DNA of 64,000 bases from Gnetum montanum (Eukaryota; Streptophyta; Gnetopsida; Gnetales; Gnetaceae), in the NCBI GenBank assembly GCA_015680685.1, contig MNCI01010443.1, forward strand, positions 1,155,483 through 1,219,482, given 5' to 3'. The first letter of the stretch is position 1. Each line of letters starts with the position of its first letter. Under the pieces are notes generated by a model. It saw nothing but the letters and a program-made list of their open reading frames with translations. It was not told the origin of the DNA and ran no database searches. The position numbers and the translations under genes were made by a program. Below, one piece after another: positions 33,363 to 45,719 of the stretch.

Positions 33363-36300
33363 GAGCAAGCCCGATGGATTATCAGCATTTATCCACACCG
33401 TTGACCATCGATGGACCATACGGAAAGATCACACGAGAAATTGATATAAATTCCATCAACTTAGGTCCATCAATAGACGACACAGTCATAGCCTCAACAC
33501 AACAAACATTAGAAAGCTACAAAGGTATGACAAAATCCCTTGACATAGAAGCTGATAGCATCACTGAAGACCCTTTGACAGAAATCCCTATCGCTATGCC
33601 TAATGGTGAAGTTAAGGTATTAAAATTGAGTACACTATCACAACCTCAATTGGACAGAGACATAGAGCACGTGCTTCAAGACAACATAAAAGAATTCTCT
33701 TAGTCTTACATTGACATGCCCAGGTTAGATCCTCGAATCATCTAGCACAATATTATACTCGATCCAAAGTTAAGGCTAGTAAAACAAAAAGCACGAAAGG
33801 TTAAGCTTGAAGTAGCATTGGCAGTTCGCAATGAGATCACCAAACTCTATCAGGCAGGTTTCATTTGGGCTGTAGACTATGCTAATTGGGTATCCAACAT
33901 GGTCATTGTCCCAAAGAAGAACGGAAGCATTCGCCTATGCATTGACTTTCGGGACCTCAATGTTGCAACCATAAAAGATGATTTCCCCCTACCCAGCATC
34001 AATCAACTTGTTAACTCAACCGCTAGGCACGCCTTGTTATCTTTTATGGATGGCTTCTCAGGATATAACCAAATACACATTAACTTGGAGCATCAACTCC
34101 AGACTACCTTGATGACACCATGGGGTACCTTTTGTTACACGATGATGTCATTCGGTCTCAAGAACGCTGGGGCCACATATCAAATGGCAATGACATTTAT
34201 TTTTAGTGATTACATGCTACATTCACTCAATGATTATGTAGATGATATCACAATTAAATAGAAAACACCAGAACAACACATCCAAGATTTAGACTTGATC
34301 CTAAAACGTTGCTTAAAATATGAACTTAGGCTTAATCTAAAGAAATGTGTTTTCGGAGTAAAAATGGGCAAGATGCTAGGCTTTGTAGTGTCAGAAATAG
34401 GAATACGAGTGGACCTAGATAAAGTTAAAGCTATTATCAATTTAAAACCACCAAGAAATATTACTGAACTTCGAGGTCTACAAGGTAGATTATAGTTCAT
34501 CAGGCTCTTCATAGAAAAATTGACGGACAAGTTGAAGCCCATGAATCATTTGCTACGAAAGAATGTCCATTTTGAATGGACTCCACAATGCCAAGAAGCC
34601 TTCAACCACATTAAGACAACACTAGCTCAACTACCAATAGTGTACCCTCCATAGAACAATAAACCCTTCTACATTTATCTCGCCACGTCGGATTCGTCCA
34701 TCGCTTCTATGCTCTGCCAAAATGGGACGATGGGACTAAAATCCCTGTTTATTATTTGAGCCATGCATTAGTGGCCCACAAAAAGAAGTACAATGAGGTA
34801 GAGAGGTCATGTTTAGCCCTTGTATTTTCCCTAAAGAAATGGCAACATTACCTCTTTCATAACCAAGCCAACATAATCTATAAAGACAATGTGCTCAGAG
34901 CCATCACCAGTAACATTTACGAGTCAAGCAGAATAACGTGTTGGAAAGCCATAATAGCTAAATTCGACCTACATTACATCACACAGTCATCAATCAAAGG
35001 TCAAGCCATAGCAAACCAATTGACTACATCACCAACACATGATCAAGCAACAATAGAGCCAGAGTTTCTAGACGAAAACGTGAGCGTGATAGACATAGTT
35101 CCCAATGAGTACGAAGCTATTCTGAACTTTGATGGAGCATCCACCTCTCGAGGGGGGAGTGCTGCCACCGTCATCACCTATCCCTCTAGGGAGATCCAAC
35201 CCTTTTCTTACCGCTTTAACTTTCATTATACCAACAACATAGCAGAATACGAAGGTCTCCTTAGGGGCCTTACGATAGCATTAACTTCCAACATCACATG
35301 ACTCGTGGTCAAGGGAGACGCACAACTGGTTTTAAACCAAGTCACAAACATTTATACATGCAAAGCACAATATTTACAACCATACTGTGACTTAGCTAAA
35401 CACTTACTGAAGCAATTAGAAAACATGGATGTGCAACATGTCACCAGAAATGATAACACCATTGCAGACGCACTTGCCACGCTAGCTCTAAACATATCGC
35501 CTGACATGTTCGATATGTTGCCAAGCTCTATAATTAGTTGTGCTAAACCCATAACTAATACTCTCGATGAATTACCAATTGCATCCGTTAGTACAACACA
35601 TGCAATAGAATGGTATGACGATATAAAAGAGTACTTTCTACATGGTGAAACACCGCAACATCTAACGAATGCACAAAAGGACGCAGTACGAAAATGTTCT
35701 CGACAATATGCACTGGTAGGGGATACCTTGTATCATCGATCCTATGAAGGCATACTGCTAACATGCGTTAGTAGCGTGGATGCCCAAACCATCGTTGAGC
35801 AAATACATGATGGACTATGCGGAGGACACATAGCACCTAAAGCAATGGCAACGAAAATAAGACGTTTGGGCTATTATTGGCCACACATGGAGTATGACTA
35901 TTTCTCCAAGGCTAAAATGTATAGTATCTAGCAAAAACATAGCAATTTGATACATGTTCCACCAAATGAGTTGCATACAGTGCAAATCACCTGACCCTCT
36001 CAAACGTGGGGGTTGGACCTTATCGGACCAATAACACCCTCATCTTCTGTAGGGCATAGCTTCATCATAACCATGATAGAGTATTTCACGAAGTGGGTAG
36101 AAGCTGTTCCCCCTAGAAAAACCACATCCAAACACATATGCAACTTCATCCTTGAAAACATTATGACCCGTTTTGGCATCCCCATGACCATCATTACTGA
36201 TAACGGGCCACAATTTAGTAGTGCCAAAACCAGAACTTTCTGTGAAAGCCTAGGGATCAAACACTCATTTTCATCTCCTTACTACCCTCAAAGAAATGGG

Positions 36301-36849
36301 CAAGTTGAGGCCACAAATAAAACCATCATTACAGTACTTAAAAAGATGCTTACCCAAAGCAAGAAAAGATGGCACGAGCAATTGGTATACGCATTGTGGG
36401 CTTACCGTACTATGCATCAAACTTCCATACGTAAAACACCATATAGTCTTGTTTATGGTTCAGAAGCTATTTTACCCTTGGAATTATAGGTATCGTCTTT
36501 AAGGATCACACTCTCCGGAATCCTCAACGAAGGGCAAAAAAATGACCTACGCATTGTTTACTTGGACTCAGTGGAGGAGGAACGTATACATGCACTCGAT
36601 CAGATTGAGTGGTACCAAAAACAACAACGACAACGCCATTGGCATGATGTTCATAAGCACCCTATCAAGGAAGGCGACCTTGTACTCAAAGCTGTTCGGG
36701 AATACCTGGAAAAATTCTCAGCCAATTGGGAAGGGCCCTACCTAGTCACCAAAACATATGACAATGGAGCATTCAAATTAGCTGACATGGAAGGGAATGA
36801 GCTTGTAAATCCAACCAACCATTCATTCTTGAAACTGTTCCATGTTTGA
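33363..36849 (+). pseudogene. Element C pol: RT, two RNase H domains, integrase
   Basis: The best-preserved plus-strand pol. RT: ATG at 33374 (MDYQHLSTPL), VPKKNGSIRLCIDFRDLN, FMDGFSGYNQI, MTPWGTFCYTMMSFGLKNAG and YVDD at 34235-34246. Retroviral-type RNase H: about 34650-34960 (YYLSHALVAHKKKYNEVERS). Archaeal-like RNase H: about 35100-35510, with its acidic residues in NFDGAST, AEYEGLLRG, GDAQLV and IADALA. Integrase: about 35780-36700. The HH half (HDGLCGGHI) is present but the CC half is lost to a stop at about 35931. The DDE residues are visible in DLIGPI, TDNGPQFSS and VEATNK. The end is NPTNHSFLKLFHV. Five or more TAG stops and one or two frameshifts. Copying and integration roles are those of the family. 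Confidence 0.9.
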
Positions 36850-36854
36850 GCATG

Positions 36855-37425
36855 GACTCAGGTACGAGTTCGTCCTGGCATCATGATGGTAAACTGATAC
36901 CACAGCTCGTCCTGGCATCATGAAGGTAAACTGATACCACAGTTCGTCCTGGCATCATGACGGTAAACTGATACCACAGCTTGTCCTAGCATCATGATGG
37001 TAAACTGATACCACAACTCATCCTGGCATCATGACGGTAAAATGATACCACAGCTCATCCTAGCATCATGATGGTAAATTGATACCATAGCTTGTCCTAG
37101 CATCATGACAATAAACTGATACCATAGCTCGTCCTGGCATCATGACGGTAAACTGATACCACAGCTCATCCTAGCATCATGATGGTAAATTGATACCATA
37201 GAATGTCCGCAATGACAATAAACTAGCACCCGTCCAGTATGACAGTAAACTGCCATAGTCACATTCGCCAGAGTCTGCTAAGACTATAAACTGGTTTGCC
37301 TCTTCACGGTCTACTAAGACTAGAAACTGGCAATGTACTATCCGCCATGACACTAAATGGGAAATGTCCAACAAGTCATGACATAAAACTAACCCATGAT
37401 AGTTAGCTACAACTATAAACTGGCA
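36855..37425 (+). repeat. 37-bp tandem array after integrase, element C
   Basis: About nine units of 37 bp (36860-37200), each containing CGTCCTGGCATCATGACGGT then AAACTGATACCACAGCT, followed by looser TTAAACT-type units to about 37425. E carries two or three units of the same type after its integrase. Confidence 0.85.
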
Positions 37426-38338
37426 ATTTCATCTCTGGTTCCTCGATCTGTGGCTGCATTGTTTAAGTCTAAGCTTGCTTACTCAGTCATGGTCTTCTTG
37501 TCTTCTTGGAGTTGTGTTTGCAAGATGACACTCAAAGATGTTTGTACAAGAATGCACCTCATCACAGCAACAAGGTGAGACGTTGTTCACAACACATGTG
37601 ACAAGACTAATCAAACCATTCACTAGTACATCTCCTGTTACATATCCCACCTATCCATCAACATCTTCTACTTGGTTACATCCCGGACACACCCAGTACA
37701 GACCGAAACATTGAACATACTGTTGCATACTGCGCCACTCTTAAGCAGTTGCAACCCACAACATGGCATTTGAGCAAGTGCATAAGATCAAAAAAAAAAA
37801 GTGGCCCTTCCCATATAAGCCTTAGGAAGGAAGGCATCTTGGAAGCAAATGCTCATGTCTCAAACAATCAAGTAACATCATGTTGCATGGCTTTGGCTCT
37901 TCGCCAACAAGTCCTCTCTAAACATTAAACAAAGGCCTTGTTCCTCCAAACAGCGCAACACATCATCACGTGGCTTTGGTTGTACCAACAAGTTCTCTTA
38001 AACACAAAGCAAGAGTCTTGTATCACCAAAGGATGTACACATCATGTTTTGATCCCAAATCTGCTAAAAATGGCTAGACAATAGCTATTTACAAAGATAA
38101 GCATGACCCTCACACATACTCGGACGTCCTCTTCACCACGCATAAGCCCTTGATCGGTTACTAATCCTCACAATTTCCATTTCCCTATCTAGCTACAAAA
38201 TTCATTTCCCCAATCCCATGTACTACTGAACATGTCATGATGACATCTAGCCAGGTGCCAAAGGACAATGTCTCTATCAAGTTGCTTGTGGTGTTTTGTA
38301 CTTCTTTGTCAACGCTTCTCGGGTTTCCTCCAAATGTC
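37426..38338 (+). other. Element C 3' untranslated region
   Basis: No gene seen. A block at about 37485-37565 (CTTGTCTTCTTGGAGTTGTG, then GATGACACTC and TTGTACA) is conserved in E's 3' region (52325-52410, minus strand), although nothing around it is. Confidence 0.6.
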
Positions 38339-38354
38339 AACAAAGAGGGGCCAA
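38339..38354 (+). other. Polypurine tract, element C
   Basis: AACAAAGAGGGGCCAA immediately before TGAAACACC. Same tract as in A and E. Confidence 0.8.
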
Positions 38355-38594
38355 TGAAACACCACAAAATTCTAAGCTTAGTACTTCTCCAACAAGAATC
38401 GAGCTAAGTCATGATGCTCCCCAGCATGACTAAAGCTTGAGGGCCCCACAGACAGCTTCAAGCAAGGTTGAACCCAACAAGAAATAGTTCCCTGGGACTC
38501 GCAGACAACCACGAAAATATCTGGCACCAAACATGGAAACTTCGGAGCTCAAGATACTTAATTTGCATTAAGTATGTAATGTGTAGCATATACT
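38355..38594 (+). mobile_element. Broken 3' LTR of element C (first 240 bp)
   Basis: Matches the first 240 bp of the C LTR, then stops at GTAGCATATACT. After a few filler bases a second copy of the element's 5' flank begins. Confidence 0.85.
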
Positions 38595-38601
38595 TAATTC
38601 T

Positions 38602-39620
38602 CATCAACGCCAGGGCCATGACAAGAAATGCGAATGCGAATGCTGCCTTTGCAAGACAATGATTCTGCTAATAGGAAGGTCAGGAGTTGCAATAATAATG
38701 CAAAGGAGATCCTTGGAAATGATGGCAATGTAGCAAGAGGAGCAAGAGGAGGTCAAACGAATGCAAGCTTCATTTCTTGGCCAAGGACGGCAAATGCCAG
38801 CTTTGGCAGCACTATCTCCAGCTACTTGGATAAATTTTTTTTGCATCTTAGCGATATCAACGTAGCTTGTCTCGATGAGGAGATTATGATAAATAATTCC
38901 TAGGATCTAATCCGTGGAGGCCTATTTTTACCATTTTCAGTTATAGCACATGGATTACTGCACTACCATTTCAAGCACAAATAGAAATTCACAAAATAGC
39001 CAAGTTCCAAAGATGGTGAATCATTACAATTCTCTTTGAATAGAAAAACACTGACGGTAATAGGCATATGAGGCAGATGATGTGGCGGCATGTGGATGGC
39101 CATCCATAACATCAGTTATGGAAATGATAGCGATGGAGCCTGCTACGCCTATGCATCGCCTGATTACCCTCACCCTCGCAACATGACAGTTCACAAACCC
39201 TCGATCCGACACCTATCCCACCTACACGATGACGCCTAACACCTAGAGAAATATATGGTAAAAAGGATTAATTTTATCACTATAGGTGATTAGCATACTT
39301 GCCGAAGGCTATGAAAATAAAATCAATCAAAGAATAGGAAAATCAACTCCATCAAATTAAAAAGATTCCATGGCCAAAACCAGTCCCAAGGGTAGTTGTG
39401 GGTGTAGTGGAATAGCATGTTGGGATGACCAATGTCCTCCAGCTCCATCTTTGATAAAATTATTATTATTATTGAAAAAGAGAAAAGAAATTTTTTGGAT
39501 ATTTGTGTAACGTCTTGTATAAAGGGGACATTTAGTTAGTATCCATTTTATTTATATGGAAGATTATAAAATTTATAATAATTATAGTTAATTTTAAATC
39601 ACCAAAAAGCACATGCCAAT
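38602..39620 (+). repeat. 5' flank of element C, copy 2
   Basis: Second copy of the 20202-21198 block in the same orientation, ending with CCAAT and followed by a complete LTR, just as copy 1 is. It begins inside the NRT2-relic edge. Open frames in it (for example about 38628-38903, plus) have no recognisable product. Confidence 0.8.
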
Positions 39621-41207
39621 TGAAACACCATAAAATTCTGAGCTTAGTACTTCTCCAACAAGAATCGAGCTAAGTCATGATGCTCCCCAGCATGACTAAA
39701 GGTTGAGAGCCCCATAGACAGCTTCAAGCAGGGTCGAACCCAACAAGAAACAGTTCCCTGGGATCCACAGGCAATCACGACAATATCTGGCACCAAACAT
39801 GGCAACTTTGGAGCTCAAGATACTTAATTTGCACTAAGTATGCAGTGTGTAGCGTATATGCCCAGCGTATATGCCCAGTGTATATGCCTAGCATGCATTC
39901 CCAGCGTATACGCCCAATGTACATGCCTCACATGTACGCTTAGCATGTATGACTGATGTATACGCCCAGCATACAACCCCCGAAGACAGCATGGAAATAC
40001 CACTTCAGAGCAAGATTTTGTACAAAGCATCAACTCATGCGAATAGAGAAATCATCAGGTGTCATCATGGGCTCCAGAAAGTCAAATTTTGGTCTCGACA
40101 TCATGCATTTTGGAGTTCATACGCTGAGCATGTACATCTTGCATGCCCAGCGTATACGCCCAGCAGATACAGCGTGTACGCCCAGCGTGTATGCCCCGCA
40201 TATACACCCAGTAGATACAGCGTGTACGCCCAACGTATTCGTCCAGCAGATACAACGCGTATGCCAGGCGTATACGCCCATCATATACAAAGTGTACGAC
40301 CAGTGTGTAGCATAACGTATATCAATCAAAGCTCTCCAGAGCCATGTTAGATCAAGGTCAACCAAGCTAAACATCCACAGGCAGCATCCTCATGGCATCC
40401 GAATTCAAATCTAAAGGTTGAAAAACTTCTTTTGTTTTGATCAAGTCTGTATGCCGAGGTCATACGTCCAGCGTGTATATGCTGGTGTACAGCAGTATAC
40501 GCTGGCGTGTAGCATGCAGTACACTTGTAAAATTTCATTCTTTCGCACTCGGTCAATGCACCACATGTCCCCCGACCCAAGAGTCCAGCACTCCATAGCC
40601 AATCATCCCCTCTCAGACCCGAGTCTGATGCCTAAACTTGTATAAAAACCTCAATTTTTCACTAGATGGGGGTTGGCAATTCTGAGCAAACCAGAGACAC
40701 TAAAAAACTAGAGAGCCGAACAAAAACCTGTACGCTGGACCTCAACCCTGCACGCTGAGCATACAGCCTTCACGCTGTGCCTGCAGTTTAAACTAGCACA
40801 CAATCATCCCTGCGCATCCATCGGGGCTCCTCATCCGCCTTGTGTTAGATTCACAACTGCGTTAGACCGGTGCATTGTAATTTTCAGTTTCACAATAATA
40901 TTATCACATCTATTTTGCTAAGATTTGTTACAGTTTCTCATTCATGATTGCATGCTTATTTTTTATGTTCCCGTACATTTACGCTTCGTTTTACATTAGT
41001 TATGTTGTTTATGTATAACCCAGCGTATAGTATATTGGTGTACGTTCGGGGAAATCCTTGCCTGATCTATGTGCGGACCACTCAAGGTACTTTGCCTTCA
41101 TTAATCCCAGCTTTCCCTTAAGCAAAGGTTAGGTCTTCTATGTGTGTCTAGGGATCTCCAGGTTTCTGTTTCATTCCAGCCGGAGATCGACAATTTTGGA
41201 CAGTACA
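39621..41207 (+). mobile_element. Complete LTR of element C type
   Basis: TGAAACACC...GGACAGTACA, about 1.59 kb, near-identical in layout to the 5' LTR, with the GTATACGC/CCAGCGTATA words at 39840-40330 and TATAAAAA near 40641. Flanked by CCAAT on both sides. No primer-binding site follows, so this is either the true 3' LTR or a solo LTR joined to the element by rearrangement. Confidence 0.88.
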
Positions 41208-41212
41208 CCAAT
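41208..41212 (+). repeat. Target-site duplication, 3' side
   Basis: CCAAT immediately after the LTR end, matching 21194-21198 and 39616-39620. Confidence 0.75.
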
Positions 41213-42605
41213 GTTAGCATGATTTTCTCTTAATTTCATGTATAGGTTATAACTTCCTAACTTGTTGGGCAAGTAATATCTCCTAACTTGTTGGGTAAGT
41301 TATAACTTCTTTACTTGGGAGCGAAGTTAGCTAAGATATTTTGGAATATCTAACTACCTTTTGAACCCTATAAAAAGGCTTCAAGGGTTAGAAGGGAAAA
41401 GGGGACACTACTTGCTCTCACTTGGAGTCACACACTTGGGGTTTCACACTTTGGGTCTTGGAGGAGCATTTGTAAAGAAAAAATTGTGAAAGATTTCTTG
41501 TAAGATGATTTGCTAAAGAGAAAATTTCACCCTCTTTGTTATAGTCCTAGGAGTTATGCTTATTTTTTTTATTTTGTTTAAATTTTTTGGCTAGTGGTTT
41601 AGATAGTATCATACTTGGCAAGTAATTTTGGGATTTTTAGATTGCTCTTATTGTTCTTGTTGCATGATAGAAAATTTCTATTAAAATTTTTCCATAGAAG
41701 AGCTTGTGTTTGAAAGCCTTAAGAGCATTTTAGTAGTAAATTTTATTATTGTGCAATGTATAAGAACTACTATTGAGATTGTTGTAAGAGAGCCTCTGCA
41801 TGTAGTCAAGCCATTGAACGATTCAACAGTCAAGAGGGTTCAGAAAATATTTGGTATTTTGATAGGACCAGAATAGCTTCTTTTATATTTAAAGTGAGTC
41901 TACGTGGTATTTCAATCAGAAATTGTCAAGTCTTTTGAAGGTTCTGTTGAATGTAATTGTTGACATCCATTATCTAGCCAAAATTGAGTCTCGTATGTGA
42001 TAGTTTATGTAGCAATCTTTGGGTAGCATAGTAGGATTGTCTTGAAGAAATTGCTTATTTGAGCCTTGGAAGTTTGAACAATTTGTAGTTATTGAATTTT
42101 TGATAGATTTATTGCAAAGTTTTTACTAATATCATTTTACCTTGTTTAAACATTTGAGATCTTTACACAAATTTACTTTCTTTTTCTCTTCTTTCTAATT
42201 CCATTGAATCTTGCTCTATTTCTAGTTTTCTTGTGGAACTATCTCTTTCTCTGGGGAAAATTAGAAGTAGATTCTCAGAGTTATGCTCAAATGTTTTGCA
42301 AAATTTTATTTGTTACAAGTAGGTATTATAAGGACCGCATAGACTAAGCAATTCAACAAAATAAGAATTCTTGACAACTCACAGTACTTTACAAAGTTGG
42401 CTAAATCTCTTTAAGATAAGTCATTTGTAGTTTACACACAACGCAATCGTTTCATTTTTCACAACCACACACCAAAATAGCACACACACATACTCACATT
42501 AACTACTGAATCTATTTGGAGGTATCTGGGCCTTGGTGTTGCCAAAAGACCAGCAAGCACCTAAATCCTGTTTGAGGATACTTGTTGACGGTCGCATCCC
42601 AAATG
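41213..42605. other. Unassigned AT-rich sequence, possible foreign LTR
   Basis: About 1.4 kb with no coding frame and none of the family's repeat words. It begins TGTTAGCATGATTTTC (TG at 41212). It has a direct repeat (TAACTTCCTAACTTGTTGGG and a near copy, about 41240-41310) and a TATA box TATAAAAAGG at 41369-41378. This layout fits an LTR of another retrotransposon type, but I see neither a clear end nor any coding partner. Confidence 0.3.
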
Positions 42606-44060
42606 ATTATCAATAGTTTCAAGTACAACTTAAGACCAGAGGTTACGCTTGATTAGTTAATGAGTGTAAAGCAAGATCCACTAGAATTAGTCTAGAAATT
42701 TATATAGTAGTGGAACGCTACCCTGAATGAAATCCGCAAGCCTATCACAGAGGCACATCTGTTGGCCATCTGTAAGGGTGTGGTGAACAACTTTATTAAG
42801 TCCAAACTATACTATCTCGCTCCACGAACTCTTAGTTAGGCTTTTTACTAGACCAAGAGCATACAAGATGTAGCCGAGACAAGTAAATATCTGGCCTATG
42901 TTGCATACAAGAACACATTTACAAAGAAGGACAAAGATAAGGGCAAGGCTACAATAGCCATAGAGGCCGCTGTGGAAAATGAAGCCAAGCCCAAAAACAA
43001 TAACAACAAGAAGGTGGCCGTAGTAGAAACTAACCTCGTGCCCAACCTAGGAAACGTAGCCCAACCCTCGATCTTAGCACTTGAAGCATCCACCACACCT
43101 AAGCCTAGCTTCAAGTGTAAAGATTGCTCTAAATATATCCCACTGCCCATCAAGCCTTCAGAACTTCTGAAGAAATTATTAGGAGTGGGTATATTCAACA
43201 CAAGCAAATGTCAGAGGAGATAGCCAAAAGCCATCAATGGTACTGTGAGCTCCTTAGAAATCCCTCTTTGGATTTTCCTAATGAGCCCCTAGTTCCTAAG
43301 AATTTCAGGCTAGAGCGATTCTGTGACTACCATCAACTATGTGGTCACGACACAGATTACTATTTGGCGTTAAAGGATGACATTCAAAGAATGATTGATC
43401 AAGGGAAGTTGGTTCTAGATGAAAGCAACCCTGTGCATCCCAAGAATCAATCTATGCATGCTTACATAGACCCACTTAATGCCAACAATGCGGGCTACAT
43501 TATCAACAATATGAGCCTAGACAGTAATCCCAAACTACCGTAGCAGCTGTTTGTGGTTTGCGTGTCTTAGTGAAGTGCACCTACACCACCAACGGCTAAA
43601 AAACCACCACAACAACCATTCATGCTAAGGGTACCTCCTCAAACATCTACTCCTGCACCTTCTGTAAAGAAAACCACACCACCACATACACTAACACCAT
43701 GAACACCATTCATCATTAGGGGGCTAAACCACTCAACCACCCCCACCCCACATAAGATAGCACCGTAGCCTTCTCGTCCAAAGAAATGAGAAGAGCATTC
43801 AATAGGTGAGGCAACAACAGAACGTACTACCCCAGGTCCTTCCAAGCCTACTCCCTCATCATCTACATCTATGTTTTCCTTGTCACCAAAAGATAATGCT
43901 GCTACGTGCATGCTGTCATCGCCACCTCGCCCAAAAGGGTTTGACCCAAAACCTGAAAATGTCCCTCCTCGGGAAATTCCTCTCTTGGGATGAATGGAAG
44001 AGGGAAAGGGTAGTAAACAATAGGAAGGTGGAAAAGACCTTTTAAGTGCTATTACTTAAG
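42606..44060 (+). pseudogene. Element D gag, 5'-truncated
   Basis: Enters in the middle of the gag domain (FKYNLRPEVTLD, WNATLNEI, NNFIKSKLYYL). A lysine-rich stretch with KNTFTKKDKDKGK follows. Then come PSELLKKLLGVG and a zinc-knuckle-like CDYHQLCGHDTDYYLALKDD (last Cys replaced by Tyr), and a proline-rich tail (43550-43790). Stops at several Gln/Trp codons near the start. LTR, leader and the first half of gag are missing before 42606. Confidence 0.8.
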
Positions 44061-44089
44061 TCAAGCAAGCTCTAAAACAAAAGAACATA

Positions 44090-44938
44090 ACGTTGAGCCT
44101 GTATGACCTGATAATGACTTCCACCGCACACTGTGAGGCTTTGGTTCACATGTTAACAACAATACTAGTTGACGAGAACATGCTAGTAGAAGAGAAAGAA
44201 ATTCACTCAGTTATGCTTCCTTCTACACCTGGAGAATTGCAGCCATCCCAATTGACATTCTATGATGATTCCATTAGGGAAGACCCTGAAAAGGGTCAAG
44301 TGACTATAGCATGTCTATTCATCACAATTCGGGTTAGTCAACATAAGATTCAAAGGGTACATGTTGATGCCGAGATTGCTACAAACATCATCCCATTCCC
44401 CATTGTCGATAAACTGGGTTTGGTAGACCAGATTAAACCCACAAGAACGTCATGCTTGAATTCATTCAATTGGGCATGGATCATGGTGAAAGGCACTACT
44501 GACATCGACTTTGTGGCAGGGAACCAGTTTCCCAAAAATGCAACATTTATGGTGGTGGAAGAGATGCCTGGGTTTAACCTAATCCTGGGGAGGTCGTGGT
44601 TAGCCTGACTTAGGGCTATCTCTTTACCCATACATCAGGAAATCCATCTACCCTATGCAGGCAGGGAGGTGGTGATCCACAGTGACAAGGTGGCAACACA
44701 AGAAATAAACAACATAAATATGGAGTAGGGTTCGGAGGTCATCACCTTTGAGAATGAGGCACCTGTCTTTGTTGACACTAACTCTTTGATAAAAAAGCTA
44801 GCCCAACGTGTTGGCTCAGAAAATGAAACAACATGGGCTGAGTTACCTTTTCAAGTGGAAGACGACGATGTAGAAGAATGCCGTAGTAAAGATTCTCAGC
44901 CTTATGTCTCACCAAATCCATGTTGGCTCAGAAAGTAG
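44090..44938 (+). pseudogene. Element D aspartic protease
   Basis: Protease block: QRVHVDAEIATNIIPFPIVDKLG, where the DDG/DTG-type catalytic triplet has become DAE, then AGNQFPK, EMPGFNLILGRSWLA with a stop, HQEIHLPYAGREVVIH, and the family C-terminal segment TTWAELPFQVE, ending WLRK with TAG at 44936-44938. One of the better-preserved protease frames (about 170 codons open), but with the active site altered. Confidence 0.82.
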
Positions 44939-45069
44939 TTGCGTATAGCGTAGCAACTCCACTTCTTTCTACCTAGTTTACATCTGTTGTACATTTATCT
45001 CTTGTTTGTTTCACATCCATTCATCTATGCTAAGTGCCTAATTCTTTTAAATTGTTCACATACCTTCCG

Positions 45070-45575
45070 TTTACATTGTCCCATGGCCCAAAATGGCCTA
45101 AAACTACACACGGCTTGCTAAGGCCTAAAAATGACAAAATTTTTCATTTACATTACCCTATAGCCCACTAAGGCCTAAAACTGGCAATATCCTTCATTCA
45201 CATTATGTTATGGCCCGCTACGGCCTAAAACTGGCAAAATTTTCCATTTACGTTACGTTACGGCCTGCTAAGGCCTAAAACTGGCAAAACCCTTCGTTTA
45301 CATTACACCACTACGGCCTACTAAGGCCTACAACTAGCAAAAGTTTCCATTTACATTACACCATGAACCACTAAGGCCTAAAACTGGCAAAATTCTTTAC
45401 CCTATGTATTGACGATGGTGAAAAATAGCCTAAAACTAGCGATGGCCTGGAATGGCCTTAAACTACCATTGTGGCCTGCCAAGGCCTAAAACTGGCTATT
45501 CAAAATGAAAAAAAATAAAAAAAAATCTTTTTCTTATCCCCTGACCATGGCCTGAGATGGCCTAAAACTAAGAAA
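45070..45575 (+). repeat. TTAAACT-word array after protease, element D
   Basis: Nine or ten units of about 45-55 bp: CGGCCCGCTAAGGCCTAAAA then CTGGCAAAATTTTCATTTACATTAC. The longest array of its class in the window. Confidence 0.85.
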
Positions 45576-45719
45576 AAAATAAAAAAATAAAAACTGATCG
45601 CATAAATAATACGTAAGCTAAAATAAAACAAATCTTGTCATAAATCATAATTCATTCAAAGTCTCGATTAAATAATGTTTGTAATATTCTTGCAAAAATA
45701 CAAATGAGATCCCTTGCTG

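Noticed and set aside
38628-38903. 91-codon plus-strand frame in the duplicated flank as a gene
   Set aside because: The frame is broken in the other copy of the flank (20202-21198) and the product is not recognisable.
39949-40350. Plus-strand frames of 119-133 codons in the LTR
   Set aside because: They read through the GTATACGCC word repeats of the LTR. The matching 5' LTR does not keep the same frame.
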